From NCBI GenBank assembly GCA_022180565.1, contig BQML01000009.1:62001-126000 (forward strand): a DNA stretch of 64,000 bases. The letters run 5' to 3'. The stretch is from Bacteroidia bacterium. Lineage in GTDB: Bacteria > Bacteroidota > Ignavibacteria > UBA10030. Shown piece by piece: positions 1 through 7,604 of the stretch. Under the pieces are notes generated by a model. The model had not been told where the DNA came from. It worked only from the letters and a program-made list of their open reading frames with translations, and searched no databases. Both the position numbers and the translations under genes were made by a program. Position 1 is the stretch's first letter. Each line of letters starts with the position of its first letter.

Positions 1-1123
1 TCCCATTGCTCAGCACTCCAACCTCCGTTCCCCATGTATCTGCGGCGACCGCAGCCAACGCTCCTCCGTAAAGAGGATAGGAATCCCATTCGGGAAACCA
101 GTACCAGGCTAGAACCAGAAGTCCGGCAAGTCCGCCATTGGCAAACACTTGTGAGTATTCGCGGGCACCGGCTTTCTCCAGGACGTCAGCCATTCGGCTC
201 TTCCGATCTGCTCCCACCTTTGACAACAGACTGGACAGAATAAAGAAAGCAAGCATGGGCACGGAGAACTGCCAGCCTCCCACTCCGAACACAACCGTGC
301 CCACCAGAAACGCCGCAACTGCCCCGCTCGCCGTGAGCAGAGCCGTGTGGTGCGAAGCCACGGCTATATTGATCGCAAGAGCCGCCCCGATGGTGAGTTG
401 CTGAATATCCATCCGGGGATTGGGGAGGAGGAAGAAGGAGAGGAACAGAGCCACTGAAAGGGGAACCGCGAGATTGTCCAGGCCGCGCGATGAGAGTGCC
501 TCCCAGGCCGTGGCCGTGGCGGCAGTGACCCCGGCACACGCCAGAACAAAATCAATCCGAACATCCTCCGGCCTCAAGGTCTGCAGAAGACCGCTCAACA
601 GAACGAAAAAGCTGACCAGAAACATCGCCGCCGAGCCTTCGAAGGATTTTTGGTCCGACGTCAGAGCGTACCAGGTTGGATTCCTCCGATATGCTCCAAC
701 GACCGCCGCGGCGCTGTCTCCCAGCGTCATCACGAGCATCGAGAGGAGGACGATTACAGGCTCGCGGTACCAGAAAAGTGCGACGACAAGAACAAAGGAG
801 ACGGCATACCAGACCGTACCGTACGAAAACCTGGCGGTTCCATGTATTCCCTTCAGCATTCCGGCTCTGACCGTCGCGATGTTCAGGACGACGAAGAGTG
901 CACCGAGGGTAAGGAGAGGAAGCGGACGGGAAAAGAGCCCCAGAGAAGAAACGAGAAGGAGACCAACCGCAACGTGGAGGAACTTGCGCGAACCCTCGGG
1001 CGACGCGCCCCAGGCTTTCCGAATCAATTCGCTGATGCCGATAAGGCCGACAATTCCTGCCGCGATTCCTCCGGCGATCCACCACTCGGCTTCAGGAGCC
1101 TCCTTCCAGAGTTCCGCCCACAT
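1..1123 (-). CDS. Polyprenol/phytol kinase-like domain fused to DUF92 (VTE5-VTE6-like), 3' end outside window
   Basis: Membrane protein, cut by the left window edge after 374 residues. The N-terminal ~200 residues match the CTP-dependent polyprenol/phytol/dolichol kinase family: RKFLHVAVG near residue 45, the nucleotide-binding GDSAAAVVG near 125 and KSFEGSAAMF near 150, amid several hydrophobic segments. From about residue 217 a second domain looks like DUF92 (TIGR00297), with SSLLSKVGADRK and AADTWGTEVG. In plants these two families are VTE5 (phytol kinase) and VTE6 (phytyl-phosphate kinase), so the fusion could convert a prenyl alcohol to its diphosphate in two steps; that role is inference. 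The ATG lies 2 bases after the holA stop, so it is the last visible gene of the long minus-strand chain. Confidence 0.8.
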   Translation of the reverse strand, partial: MWAELWKEAPEAEWWIAGGIAAGIVGLIGISELIRKAWGASPEGSRKFLHVAVGLLLVSSLGLFSRPLPLLTLGALFVVLNIATVRAGMLKGIHGTARFSYGTVWYAVSFVLVVALFWYREPVIVLLSMLVMTLGDSAAAVVGAYRRNPTWYALTSDQKSFEGSAAMFLVSFFVLLSGLLQTLRPEDVRIDFVLACAGVTAATATAWEALSSRGLDNLAVPLSVALFLSFFLLPNPRMDIQQLTIGAALAINIAVASHHTALLTASGAVAAFLVGTVVFGVGGWQFSVPMLAFFILSSLLSKVGADRKSRMADVLEKAGAREYSQVFANGGLAGLLVLAWYWFPEWDSYPLYGGALAAVAADTWGTEVGVLSNG

Positions 1124-1125
1124 AA

Positions 1126-2157
1126 TCAATACTCCCGTCCCGCAGGCTCAGGCTCGACCACTCCGCGAACAAGGCCGTAAATCATCATGTCGAGAACAAC
1201 GGCGGGATCCCGGGACGTGCTTTTCAGAGTCGCATCGGCTTCGAGCAGAACGCGGTATCCGTTTTCGATCTGCTCCGGGGAAAATCCCCGCTGAAACTCC
1301 ACGAGTTGGCGCAGGAAGAACGGATGAACGCCGACTTCGCGGGCGATTTCGGCATCCGGCACGCGACTGGCCTTCAGTTCCCCGAACTTCCAGAGCTGAT
1401 TGAGGAACCGAGTAAGCATGATGATGATCAATTGAGGACTCTGACCGGACTGCAGCATCGCGTGGAGAATCGTCAGGGCCTCTCGGAGGTCTTTTCGGCC
1501 CACAGCATTCTGCAGTTCGAAGACCGTATATCCCTTCGACGCACCCACGACCTGCGCCACGTCCTCACCGGTGATCTCCTGCTTTTGTCCGACAAAGATG
1601 AACAATTTGTCGATTTCGTTCTGCAGGGCGCGCAGGGAATTCCCGACATACGCCTGCAACAAGCGACAAGCCTCGGGATCGGCATGCTTGCCCATCGATT
1701 CGATCCTCCGGGCAATCCAGTCGGGGACCTTGTTGTCATACAGGGGCTTGCACTCCACCATGGTCGCCTGTTTTTTCAGGTCGGTGAAGGGCTTCTTCCG
1801 CAGGTCGGGATGAAGGGATACAGCAACGAAACAGGTGGACTCAAGGGGGTCTTTCAGGTACGCGGCAATTTGGTCGCGGGCGGAATCGGAAACCGCAAGT
1901 CGTTCGAATTCCTTCACCACGACAACTCTCCGCGGAGACATCATGGGAAACGCTGAAGCCAAAGCGATGACTTCCCTGACGTCGGTTTTGCTTCCATACA
2001 CGACGTCGAGGTTGAACCCGCGCGTGCCTTCGTCGAGCGCATGATTCAGAAGCGCCTGCAGACACTCGTCGATCAGAAAGTCCTCTTCGCCGTAGAGCAG
2101 TATCAGGGACGGAAGGGCTGATCGAGCAAGGGAGTCCTGGAATTCCTGCGCGGTCAT
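1126..2157 (-). CDS. holA: DNA polymerase III subunit delta
   Basis: Clamp-loader delta subunit, which opens the beta sliding clamp during replication. 343 residues, normal for HolA. The N-terminal domain opens with the family-typical LILLYGEEDFLIDECL, followed by RRVVVVKEFERL near residue 75. The C-terminal helical part includes the ALTILHAMLQSGQSP region and a terminal three-helix collar. The start chosen is the ATG giving MTAQEFQDSL. It overlaps the stop of the small MetS-like gene by ATGA, which suggests coupled translation. A longer reading frame upstream exists, but it would run through metS in another frame. Confidence 0.92.
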   Translation of the reverse strand: MTAQEFQDSLARSALPSLILLYGEEDFLIDECLQALLNHALDEGTRGFNLDVVYGSKTDVREVIALASAFPMMSPRRVVVVKEFERLAVSDSARDQIAAYLKDPLESTCFVAVSLHPDLRKKPFTDLKKQATMVECKPLYDNKVPDWIARRIESMGKHADPEACRLLQAYVGNSLRALQNEIDKLFIFVGQKQEITGEDVAQVVGASKGYTVFELQNAVGRKDLREALTILHAMLQSGQSPQLIIIMLTRFLNQLWKFGELKASRVPDAEIAREVGVHPFFLRQLVEFQRGFSPEQIENGYRVLLEADATLKSTSRDPAVVLDMMIYGLVRGVVEPEPAGREY

Positions 2158-2267
2158 GGCATGTTCTTGTCTCGTTCCTTGCGCAATGCGGTCACCAGGA
2201 CCAGGACAAAGCCCCCCCAGACGATGCCGATGGTCAGCACCATCGTTACCACGGTGGCTCCGTTCAT
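2154..2267 (-). CDS. MetS-like small subunit of a neurotransmitter:sodium symporter
   Basis: A 37-residue single-span protein beginning MNGATVVTMVLTIGIVWGGF and ending in a charged RKERDK tail. This pattern is typical of the MetS family, the small subunit needed with MetP-type NSS transporters for methionine/alanine uptake in Corynebacterium. Its ATG overlaps the stop of the upstream transporter gene by 4 bases and its own stop overlaps the holA ATG by 4 bases, so all three are probably translationally coupled. Assignment rests on the characteristic TVVTMVLT...VWGGF pattern plus the direct pairing with an NSS transporter. Substrate is not shown by the sequence. Confidence 0.85.
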   Translation of the reverse strand: MNGATVVTMVLTIGIVWGGFVLVLVTALRKERDKNMP

Positions 2268-3754
2268 GATGCCTCCTGAGGCCGTCCAAACGTGCGGCGG
2301 ATAATGAACCGGTTCGCGGCAATGAAGATCAGCATGACCACTCCCCACTGAAGCAGACATGTCCCGACGCTGTACGTATGGAAGGGATTCCACCACCCTT
2401 CGGCGTCGAATTCCGTGATGGCCACAAAGAACCACCAGGCAATGAGAACAACAACCTGTACCGGAATGAGCCAGGAAATGATGACATTGTATCCGCGGCC
2501 CACCTTGATATCCGTCCCCTCGGCGTTCACGGCCTCCCTCCGAAAGCGGTCTGCCCCATGTTTGATGACGGCAAATGAGATGAACCCCCCACTGATCATC
2601 AATCCCACGCCCCAAACCCAGTCCTGATTGTCAAGGAAGGTCAGGCTCAGCGCAGACGGGATACCGAAGAGAAGGGCCAGCACGATGGTCAGGGCCAGCG
2701 ACCGGTTGCGCGAGAGACCCATGTCGGAAAAAACGCGCACGGCGAGCTCTATCATCGACACGAGCGATGTCAGCGCAGCAAAGGTCAGGCCGAGAAAGAA
2801 AAGCGTGGAGAAGAACGTCTGGAGACCCGGCCCGCCCGGCATTTTGGTGAAGAGTTGAGGAATGAAGATAAACGCAAGTCCGGTGTTCGTGCTCCCTCGT
2901 CCTGAAATCAACTCCGTGATCCCTTCACCCGGCGCGAGGGCGAAAACCGTTGCGAAGATCGTGATCCCGGCAAGGAGGGAGACCGAGTTGTTCCCAAACC
3001 CGGTCAGAGCGGCGTTCAGCGTGATGTCTTCCTTCTGTCTCGCATAACAGGCATAGGTCAAAATTAACCCCCACCCCGCGCCCGTGTCCCAGGCATTCTG
3101 CGTAAGAGCGGCAAGCCACACTTTGTAGTCCAACAAGGTCTCGAGGCTCGGGGTGAAGAGGTAGGTAATGCCGTCCATTGCTCCCGGCAGAGTCACGGCT
3201 CGGATGGCAAGGGTGACGAGGATGAAGAGCAGGGAGGGAATGAGAATCCTGTTCATTCGCTCAATGCCGCGAACCACCCCCTTGAAGATTACGAACGCGC
3301 CGAGGCCGACGGCGAGGATATGAAAATACACGGGCTCGTATCCCGACGTGAACGACTCCCAAAGGGCAATATGGTCCTCTGTCGCGATGAGCGTTCCCGT
3401 GAGGGATGTGGTGAGATACCTGATGCACCAGCCGGCGACAACAGCGTAGTAGAACATGATCGCCGTGGAGACGAAGCCCACGAAGCCGCCCATCCATCCG
3501 AACCTCTCACCGGCAAGGGCAGCGATGCCCCCAATCGTGCCCTTCCGGGTCGACTTTCCGATCGCAAACTCCGCGATGATGAGCGGAACGGACCAGATGA
3601 AGAGGAAGATAACCCACGGGATCAGAAATGATCCTCCCCCATTCTGAGCGACGATTCGGGAGAATCTCCAGATATTGCCCGTGCCGACCGCAATACCGAT
3701 GACGGACAGAATCATTCCCCAGCGTGAGGTAAAGAACTCCTTCTTTTCAGCCAT
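2264..3754 (-). CDS. Sodium-dependent transporter, NSS/SNF family (MetP-like)
   Basis: Inner-membrane Na+-coupled amino-acid symporter of 496 residues with about 12 hydrophobic segments. The first helix carries the NSS signature SRWGMILSVIGIAVGTGNIWRF, shared with LeuT-fold members, where unwound TM1 binds Na+ and substrate. It continues with AQNGGGSFLIPW and IAEFAIGKSTRKG (TM2 and loop). TM6 has the expected NAWDTGAGWGL. The downstream MetS-like gene suggests a methionine/alanine-type importer, but the substrate is inference. ATG start follows a clear GGAG-type ribosome-binding site. Confidence 0.93.
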   Translation of the reverse strand: MAEKKEFFTSRWGMILSVIGIAVGTGNIWRFSRIVAQNGGGSFLIPWVIFLFIWSVPLIIAEFAIGKSTRKGTIGGIAALAGERFGWMGGFVGFVSTAIMFYYAVVAGWCIRYLTTSLTGTLIATEDHIALWESFTSGYEPVYFHILAVGLGAFVIFKGVVRGIERMNRILIPSLLFILVTLAIRAVTLPGAMDGITYLFTPSLETLLDYKVWLAALTQNAWDTGAGWGLILTYACYARQKEDITLNAALTGFGNNSVSLLAGITIFATVFALAPGEGITELISGRGSTNTGLAFIFIPQLFTKMPGGPGLQTFFSTLFFLGLTFAALTSLVSMIELAVRVFSDMGLSRNRSLALTIVLALLFGIPSALSLTFLDNQDWVWGVGLMISGGFISFAVIKHGADRFRREAVNAEGTDIKVGRGYNVIISWLIPVQVVVLIAWWFFVAITEFDAEGWWNPFHTYSVGTCLLQWGVVMLIFIAANRFIIRRTFGRPQEAS

Positions 3755-3778
3755 GGATGGATCTCCGGAGGGAGGTCG

Positions 3779-4369
3779 TTATTTGCGCACGATCGTGACG
3801 CTTTCGATCGTCACGGGTTCTACGGGCCGATCAAACGGCTTCGACGTTTTGACTTTGCCGATGGCCCTGACGACCTCCATGCCGCGGACGACCTTTCCGA
3901 AGACGGTGTGCTTCCCGTCAAGCCACGGCGTCTTCACGAGCGTAATGAAGAACTGGCTTGCATTCGTGTTCGGGCCGGCGTTGGCCATCGAGAGGATTCC
4001 CGGTTCGGAGTGTCGCAGCGTGTCCACAATCTCATCTTCAAAAGGAGCTCCGTAGATGCTTTCCCCTCCCCTTCCGGTCCCGGTCGGGTCTCCGCCCTGG
4101 ATCATGAAGTTGTCGATCACGCGATGGAAGGTGACACCGTTGAAGTAGTTTTTCTCGGCCAGCCCGATGAAATTGGCCACCGTTTTCGGAGTCGCTTTCT
4201 CAAAGAGCTCGATCTCCACTGTTCCCATCGAAGTCTTCATCACCGCGTACACGTTTTTGGCCTTTTCCATCTTCTTTTCCTTTTTTGCCTGCCCCGTTTT
4301 ATCCTTCACCTCATCCTGAGCAAAGAGCAGAACAGGGAGTATGAGCATGATGATGGCGCATCGAAGCAT
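3779..4369 (-). CDS. Secreted cyclophilin-type peptidyl-prolyl cis-trans isomerase
   Basis: Catalyses proline isomerisation during folding of exported proteins. 196 residues: a short hydrophobic signal peptide ([18 protein letters not shown]), a lysine-rich linker, then a cyclophilin domain with [19 protein letters not shown] (catalytic Arg/Phe/Gln region), [15 protein letters not shown] and [10 protein letters not shown]. All core motifs are present. The start chosen is the ATG before the signal peptide, 7 bases after GGAGGT; an in-frame upstream extension lacks this site. It sits 16 bases after uppP in the same direction. Confidence 0.93.
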   Translation of the reverse strand: MLRCAIIMLILPVLLFAQDEVKDKTGQAKKEKKMEKAKNVYAVMKTSMGTVEIELFEKATPKTVANFIGLAEKNYFNGVTFHRVIDNFMIQGGDPTGTGRGGESIYGAPFEDEIVDTLRHSEPGILSMANAGPNTNASQFFITLVKTPWLDGKHTVFGKVVRGMEVVRAIGKVKTSKPFDRPVEPVTIESVTIVRK

Positions 4370-4385
4370 GGGTGGAACCTCCGTG

Positions 4386-5204
4386 TTAGTCCAGAAAAAT
4401 GATCCCCAGCGTCCCCACAATTAAGCAATAAATCGAAAAAATGCTAAAACGCCCTTTTTCAATCACCCTGAGCAAAAACCGAATGGCCAGATAACCGGAT
4501 GCAAAGGCCACGGCGGTACCCGCAAGTATGGCGGCGATTCCCTCCACCTCGATTCCTTGGCGGAGAATGCCGATCACTTTGAGGAGCGTAGCACCGGCGA
4601 TGACGGGAATGGAGAGGAGGAATGAAAAACGCGCTGCCTTGACGGGTGAAATGCCGAGATACATGCCCATGCTGATCGTGGATCCTGATCGTGAGATGCC
4701 GGGGATGATTGCCGCGGCCTGCGCACAACCGATGAGGAGACCTGAGAACAATCCGACGGGTCTTCCGTCGGGAGGTGGAGCCAGGCGTGTAAGAAAAAGC
4801 ATAAGCCCCGTGATGACAAGCATCACGGCGACAAGTTTGGGATCCGTGAAAGCCTCTGCAATGTTGTCCTCGAATCGAATCCCAATATAGGCCGCCGGAG
4901 CCGAAGCGAGAATGAGGAGGATCGCAAGGCGAAAGTGTTCGTTTTCCTTGTATTGTCGCGGTGCCTGGCGAATCCCGCCTAGTGCGCGCATGGTGGACTG
5001 GACGATTTCGCGGATATCCGACCAGAGAGCCAGCACGACACTGAGCAGAGTGCCAAAATGTACAAAAACCTCGAACGTAACATCCGTGTTGACCGGAACA
5101 TTCAGCAGGTGTTCCGTTAGAACGAGGTGTCCGGAACTGCTGACCGGGAGGAATTCTGTCAGTCCCTGCACTGCACCGAGGATAATTGCCTGAAGAATAG
5201 TCAT
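4386..5204 (-). CDS. uppP: Undecaprenyl-diphosphatase
   Basis: Integral membrane phosphatase (BacA/UppP) that dephosphorylates undecaprenyl diphosphate to recycle the peptidoglycan lipid carrier. 272 residues, the usual length. It shows both conserved motifs: [14 protein letters not shown] near residue 14 (Glu-rich motif plus the SSSGH loop) and [10 protein letters not shown] near 168, with about eight hydrophobic helices. Such proteins often give some bacitracin tolerance. It lies in the same chain as a lipid-flippase-like protein and a polyprenol-kinase-like fusion, suggesting a shared theme of polyprenyl lipid handling (inference). Confidence 0.96.
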   Translation of the reverse strand: MTILQAIILGAVQGLTEFLPVSSSGHLVLTEHLLNVPVNTDVTFEVFVHFGTLLSVVLALWSDIREIVQSTMRALGGIRQAPRQYKENEHFRLAILLILASAPAAYIGIRFEDNIAEAFTDPKLVAVMLVITGLMLFLTRLAPPPDGRPVGLFSGLLIGCAQAAAIIPGISRSGSTISMGMYLGISPVKAARFSFLLSIPVIAGATLLKVIGILRQGIEVEGIAAILAGTAVAFASGYLAIRFLLRVIEKGRFSIFSIYCLIVGTLGIIFLD

Positions 5205-5222
5205 GGGACGGTGATGCGCTTG

Positions 5223-5882
5223 TTACCAGATGAACCCGACGCCGAACTTCAGGCCGAGGGTAAACAGATCAAGGTCCGCAGTGGTTCCGGCGAATCGTGC
5301 CTCAGCGGTCCCGTCGTTGAATGTGCCTCCCGCAATCCACCGCATATCCACGCTGATGAGAGCAAAGAAATGGTCGTCGAATTTCGAGGCACCTGCTGCC
5401 TCCAGCTTCAGTCCCGTTCCGCGGGCGCGAAAGGTTCGTCCCGACGTGGACCCATACAACTGCTCCTCCATGGTGCCGAAGACCGGCCCGACACCCCCTC
5501 CGACTCTTATTCTGGTTCGTTCGCCCCGAATCACGTACTGAACAAGGAGAGTGGGGAGATGCACTCCGAGGAACACGTTGGAACTTCCGCCGGAACTTTG
5601 GAGCGAGTAGGACTTGATCAGATACGCATATTCTAGTCCGGCGGACCACTCCCGTGCGACGCGAATTTCCGGTGCAACGGCAAATTCCACGGCTGAAGTA
5701 AACTCGTCCACCCGCTCAGCGGATCCCGCAATGACCGTAAGATAGTCGGCGATCGCGGGGGCAGACAGCACATCGATCCCCATCGAGGCAGAAATTCCAA
5801 ACACCTCGTCTTTGGCCGTCGCTTGGGCTATGGAGCCGCTCGACAGCAGGATGCACAACAGGATCGTTATCGTCGTTCTCAT
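5223..5882 (-). CDS. Outer-membrane beta-barrel-like protein
   Basis: 219-residue protein with a signal peptide (MRTTITILLCILLSSGSIAQA) followed by alternating amphipathic beta strands rich in aromatic and Gly residues, for example GLEYAYLIKSYSLQ, TRIRVGGGVGPVFG and FTLGLKFGVGFIW. It ends in an aromatic residue (Trp), as many Gram-negative barrels do. No family name is recognised with certainty. The ATG overlaps the stop of the upstream flippase-like gene by 4 bases. It looks like one of the small porin-like barrels common in Chlorobiota/Ignavibacteriota; function unknown. Confidence 0.75.
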   Translation of the reverse strand: MRTTITILLCILLSSGSIAQATAKDEVFGISASMGIDVLSAPAIADYLTVIAGSAERVDEFTSAVEFAVAPEIRVAREWSAGLEYAYLIKSYSLQSSGGSSNVFLGVHLPTLLVQYVIRGERTRIRVGGGVGPVFGTMEEQLYGSTSGRTFRARGTGLKLEAAGASKFDDHFFALISVDMRWIAGGTFNDGTAEARFAGTTADLDLFTLGLKFGVGFIW

Positions 5883-6904
5883 GCCTCTTCCATCGCGGAA
5901 GCTGAGACATCGGTGATCCGGAGATGATCCTTGACCAGGAAATAGGCGCCGGTCACCGAGACGAGGATAACGTTGAGCTCGTGTGTGACGATGGCAAAGC
6001 TCAGGGCAACGACGTCGTCGATCCCGTACAGGCGTGCGAGCGCGAATCGCAGAAAGGAGTGATAGGTACCGAACGCGCCGGGGACAGGAATAATGAACGC
6101 GATCGAGCTCAGGGCAAGGAGCACGACTGCGCCCCCGAATCCCGGATCCGCCGAGGCGATGTCTGGATAGGCGTAGAACGGGAGGTACAAGCCCGCCGCG
6201 TAGAGCCCCCAGATGACCAAACTCAGCGTGACGATGATCCAAAGATGTCTGGGTTCGGACGCAATGCGAAATCCCGAGGCGAACCGGTCAAAGAAGCTTT
6301 CCACACGCGGGCGCGACCGTTGCGGTACAAACGCCAGAAAGAACCGTGCCGATCGAACCAGGGCTTCACTCTTCAGAAACAGAGCGATGAAGAGAAGGAG
6401 GGAAACGATCGACCCGCCGAGGAACCAGGGCCGAAGCGTGTCTGCATCGTCAAAGAATACGCCGAGGGTGGATGGCGAAGCGAACATGATGAGAGAGAGG
6501 AGGAAGGCGACGGCGACAAAATCGATGATGCGCTCCACGACCACGCTTCCGAGGGCGGTGCTCTTGGAGATCCCTTCGAGGCGTCCGGCCACATAGGGGC
6601 GGACAAGTTCTCCCACCCGCGGGAGGACGTTATTGACCATGTAGCCAATCATGACCGCGGCAAACAGGTTGCGCACGGACAACCCCTCCTTGACGTGGCC
6701 CAGCATGTACTTCCAGCGCAGAGCCCTCGCAAAGTGGCTCAGCAGGCCTACGGGGATAATCAAGGCGATCCATCCATAACGAAGGTTGCCGAGCGTACCC
6801 GCCAATTCCACAAGGTTGATGCCGCGAAAGGCCACGGCAAGAAATGCTGCCGCAAGGAGAACACTGAGAACAGTACGGAGGATAGACTTCGATTTCGGCG
6901 TCAT
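5879..6904 (-). CDS. Lysylphosphatidylglycerol synthase TM-region / flippase-like membrane protein
   Basis: 341-residue integral membrane protein of the LPG_synthase_TM (UPF0104, YbhN/AglD-like) family. Visible family features: RWKYML near residue 64, NNVLPRVGELVRPY near 91 and a Gly/Pro-rich VPGAFGTYHSF near residue 275, among about eight hydrophobic helices. No soluble lysyl-transferase domain follows, so this is the stand-alone version, usually linked to lipid or polyprenyl-sugar flipping. Substrate unknown. The 4-base overlap with the next barrel gene suggests co-translation. Confidence 0.85.
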   Translation of the reverse strand: MTPKSKSILRTVLSVLLAAAFLAVAFRGINLVELAGTLGNLRYGWIALIIPVGLLSHFARALRWKYMLGHVKEGLSVRNLFAAVMIGYMVNNVLPRVGELVRPYVAGRLEGISKSTALGSVVVERIIDFVAVAFLLSLIMFASPSTLGVFFDDADTLRPWFLGGSIVSLLLFIALFLKSEALVRSARFFLAFVPQRSRPRVESFFDRFASGFRIASEPRHLWIIVTLSLVIWGLYAAGLYLPFYAYPDIASADPGFGGAVVLLALSSIAFIIPVPGAFGTYHSFLRFALARLYGIDDVVALSFAIVTHELNVILVSVTGAYFLVKDHLRITDVSASAMEEA

Positions 6905-6962
6905 GCAGAAGGGCCGGTGTGGGATTTCCTGGGGGAACGAGGCGGGTGAAGCCTTCGATTCA

Positions 6963-7604
6963 TCAGCGCAGATCCACGATTTCCGTGCCCGCGGGAGCGG
7001 AGAACGTGAACACTCCGTCAGCGACGGGGCTGTTCAGGGTCAATTCGTTGATGACATAGGTCGTCACGGTTTCATTCACATCCTCGATCTCCATGGAGCG
7101 CACAACCCAGGACGACATTTCCACCCACAGCTTGACTGACCGGATGAAGGCGGCGTCGTCCTTCGGCACCAGCTTCAGAATCACCTGCAATGTTTCCCCT
7201 TTCTTCTCTGTACCCAGCACTGCCGCGTAATAGGTCTCGGGCAGACTCATGAGGAATTGTTCCGGCGAGATCGTGTTCCGGTTTTCCTTGTAGTGATCGA
7301 TCACGACCTGTTTATTGACGGGGGAATAGGCCCATACCGTCCGGCCATCCGTCACCAGCGTCTGGTGCTCTGATTCAATCCGGAACTTGTTTGGCTTTTT
7401 CATTGTCAGGGTTCCCGAGAATTCCTGCCGGATATTCGAAAAGCCAAACTTCACTTTCTGCGTAAACGTCGTCACGACACTTTCCATGGTGTCAAACCGC
7501 TTCTTCATTCCTCCTGTAACGGTTGCCAGGGACGGATTTTGTTGTCCGGCGACGACGTGAACGGCGAGAATCCCCGCGACAACACCTGCCGCAATCCTCT
7601 TCAT
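6963..7604 (-). CDS. lolA: Outer membrane lipoprotein carrier protein LolA
   Basis: Periplasmic chaperone that ferries lipoproteins from the LolCDE exporter to the outer membrane. 213 residues with a signal peptide ending near VVAGQ. The LolA fold is suggested by FTQKVKFGFSNIRQEFSGTLTMKKPNKFRIE, followed by LVTDGRTVWAYSPVNKQV, a pattern diagnostic of LolA. It overlaps the ftsK stop by 4 bases, so it is probably coupled to ftsK; an ftsK-lolA order is also known in gammaproteobacteria. Confidence 0.92.
   Translation of the reverse strand: MKRIAAGVVAGILAVHVVAGQQNPSLATVTGGMKKRFDTMESVVTTFTQKVKFGFSNIRQEFSGTLTMKKPNKFRIESEHQTLVTDGRTVWAYSPVNKQVVIDHYKENRNTISPEQFLMSLPETYYAAVLGTEKKGETLQVILKLVPKDDAAFIRSVKLWVEMSSWVVRSMEIEDVNETVTTYVINELTLNSPVADGVFTFSAPAGTEIVDLR

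Noticed and set aside
552-1403. Long frames on both strands across the left edge
   Set aside because: They overlap the kinase/DUF92 gene and holA, whose motifs are unmistakable; they are codon-bias shadows.
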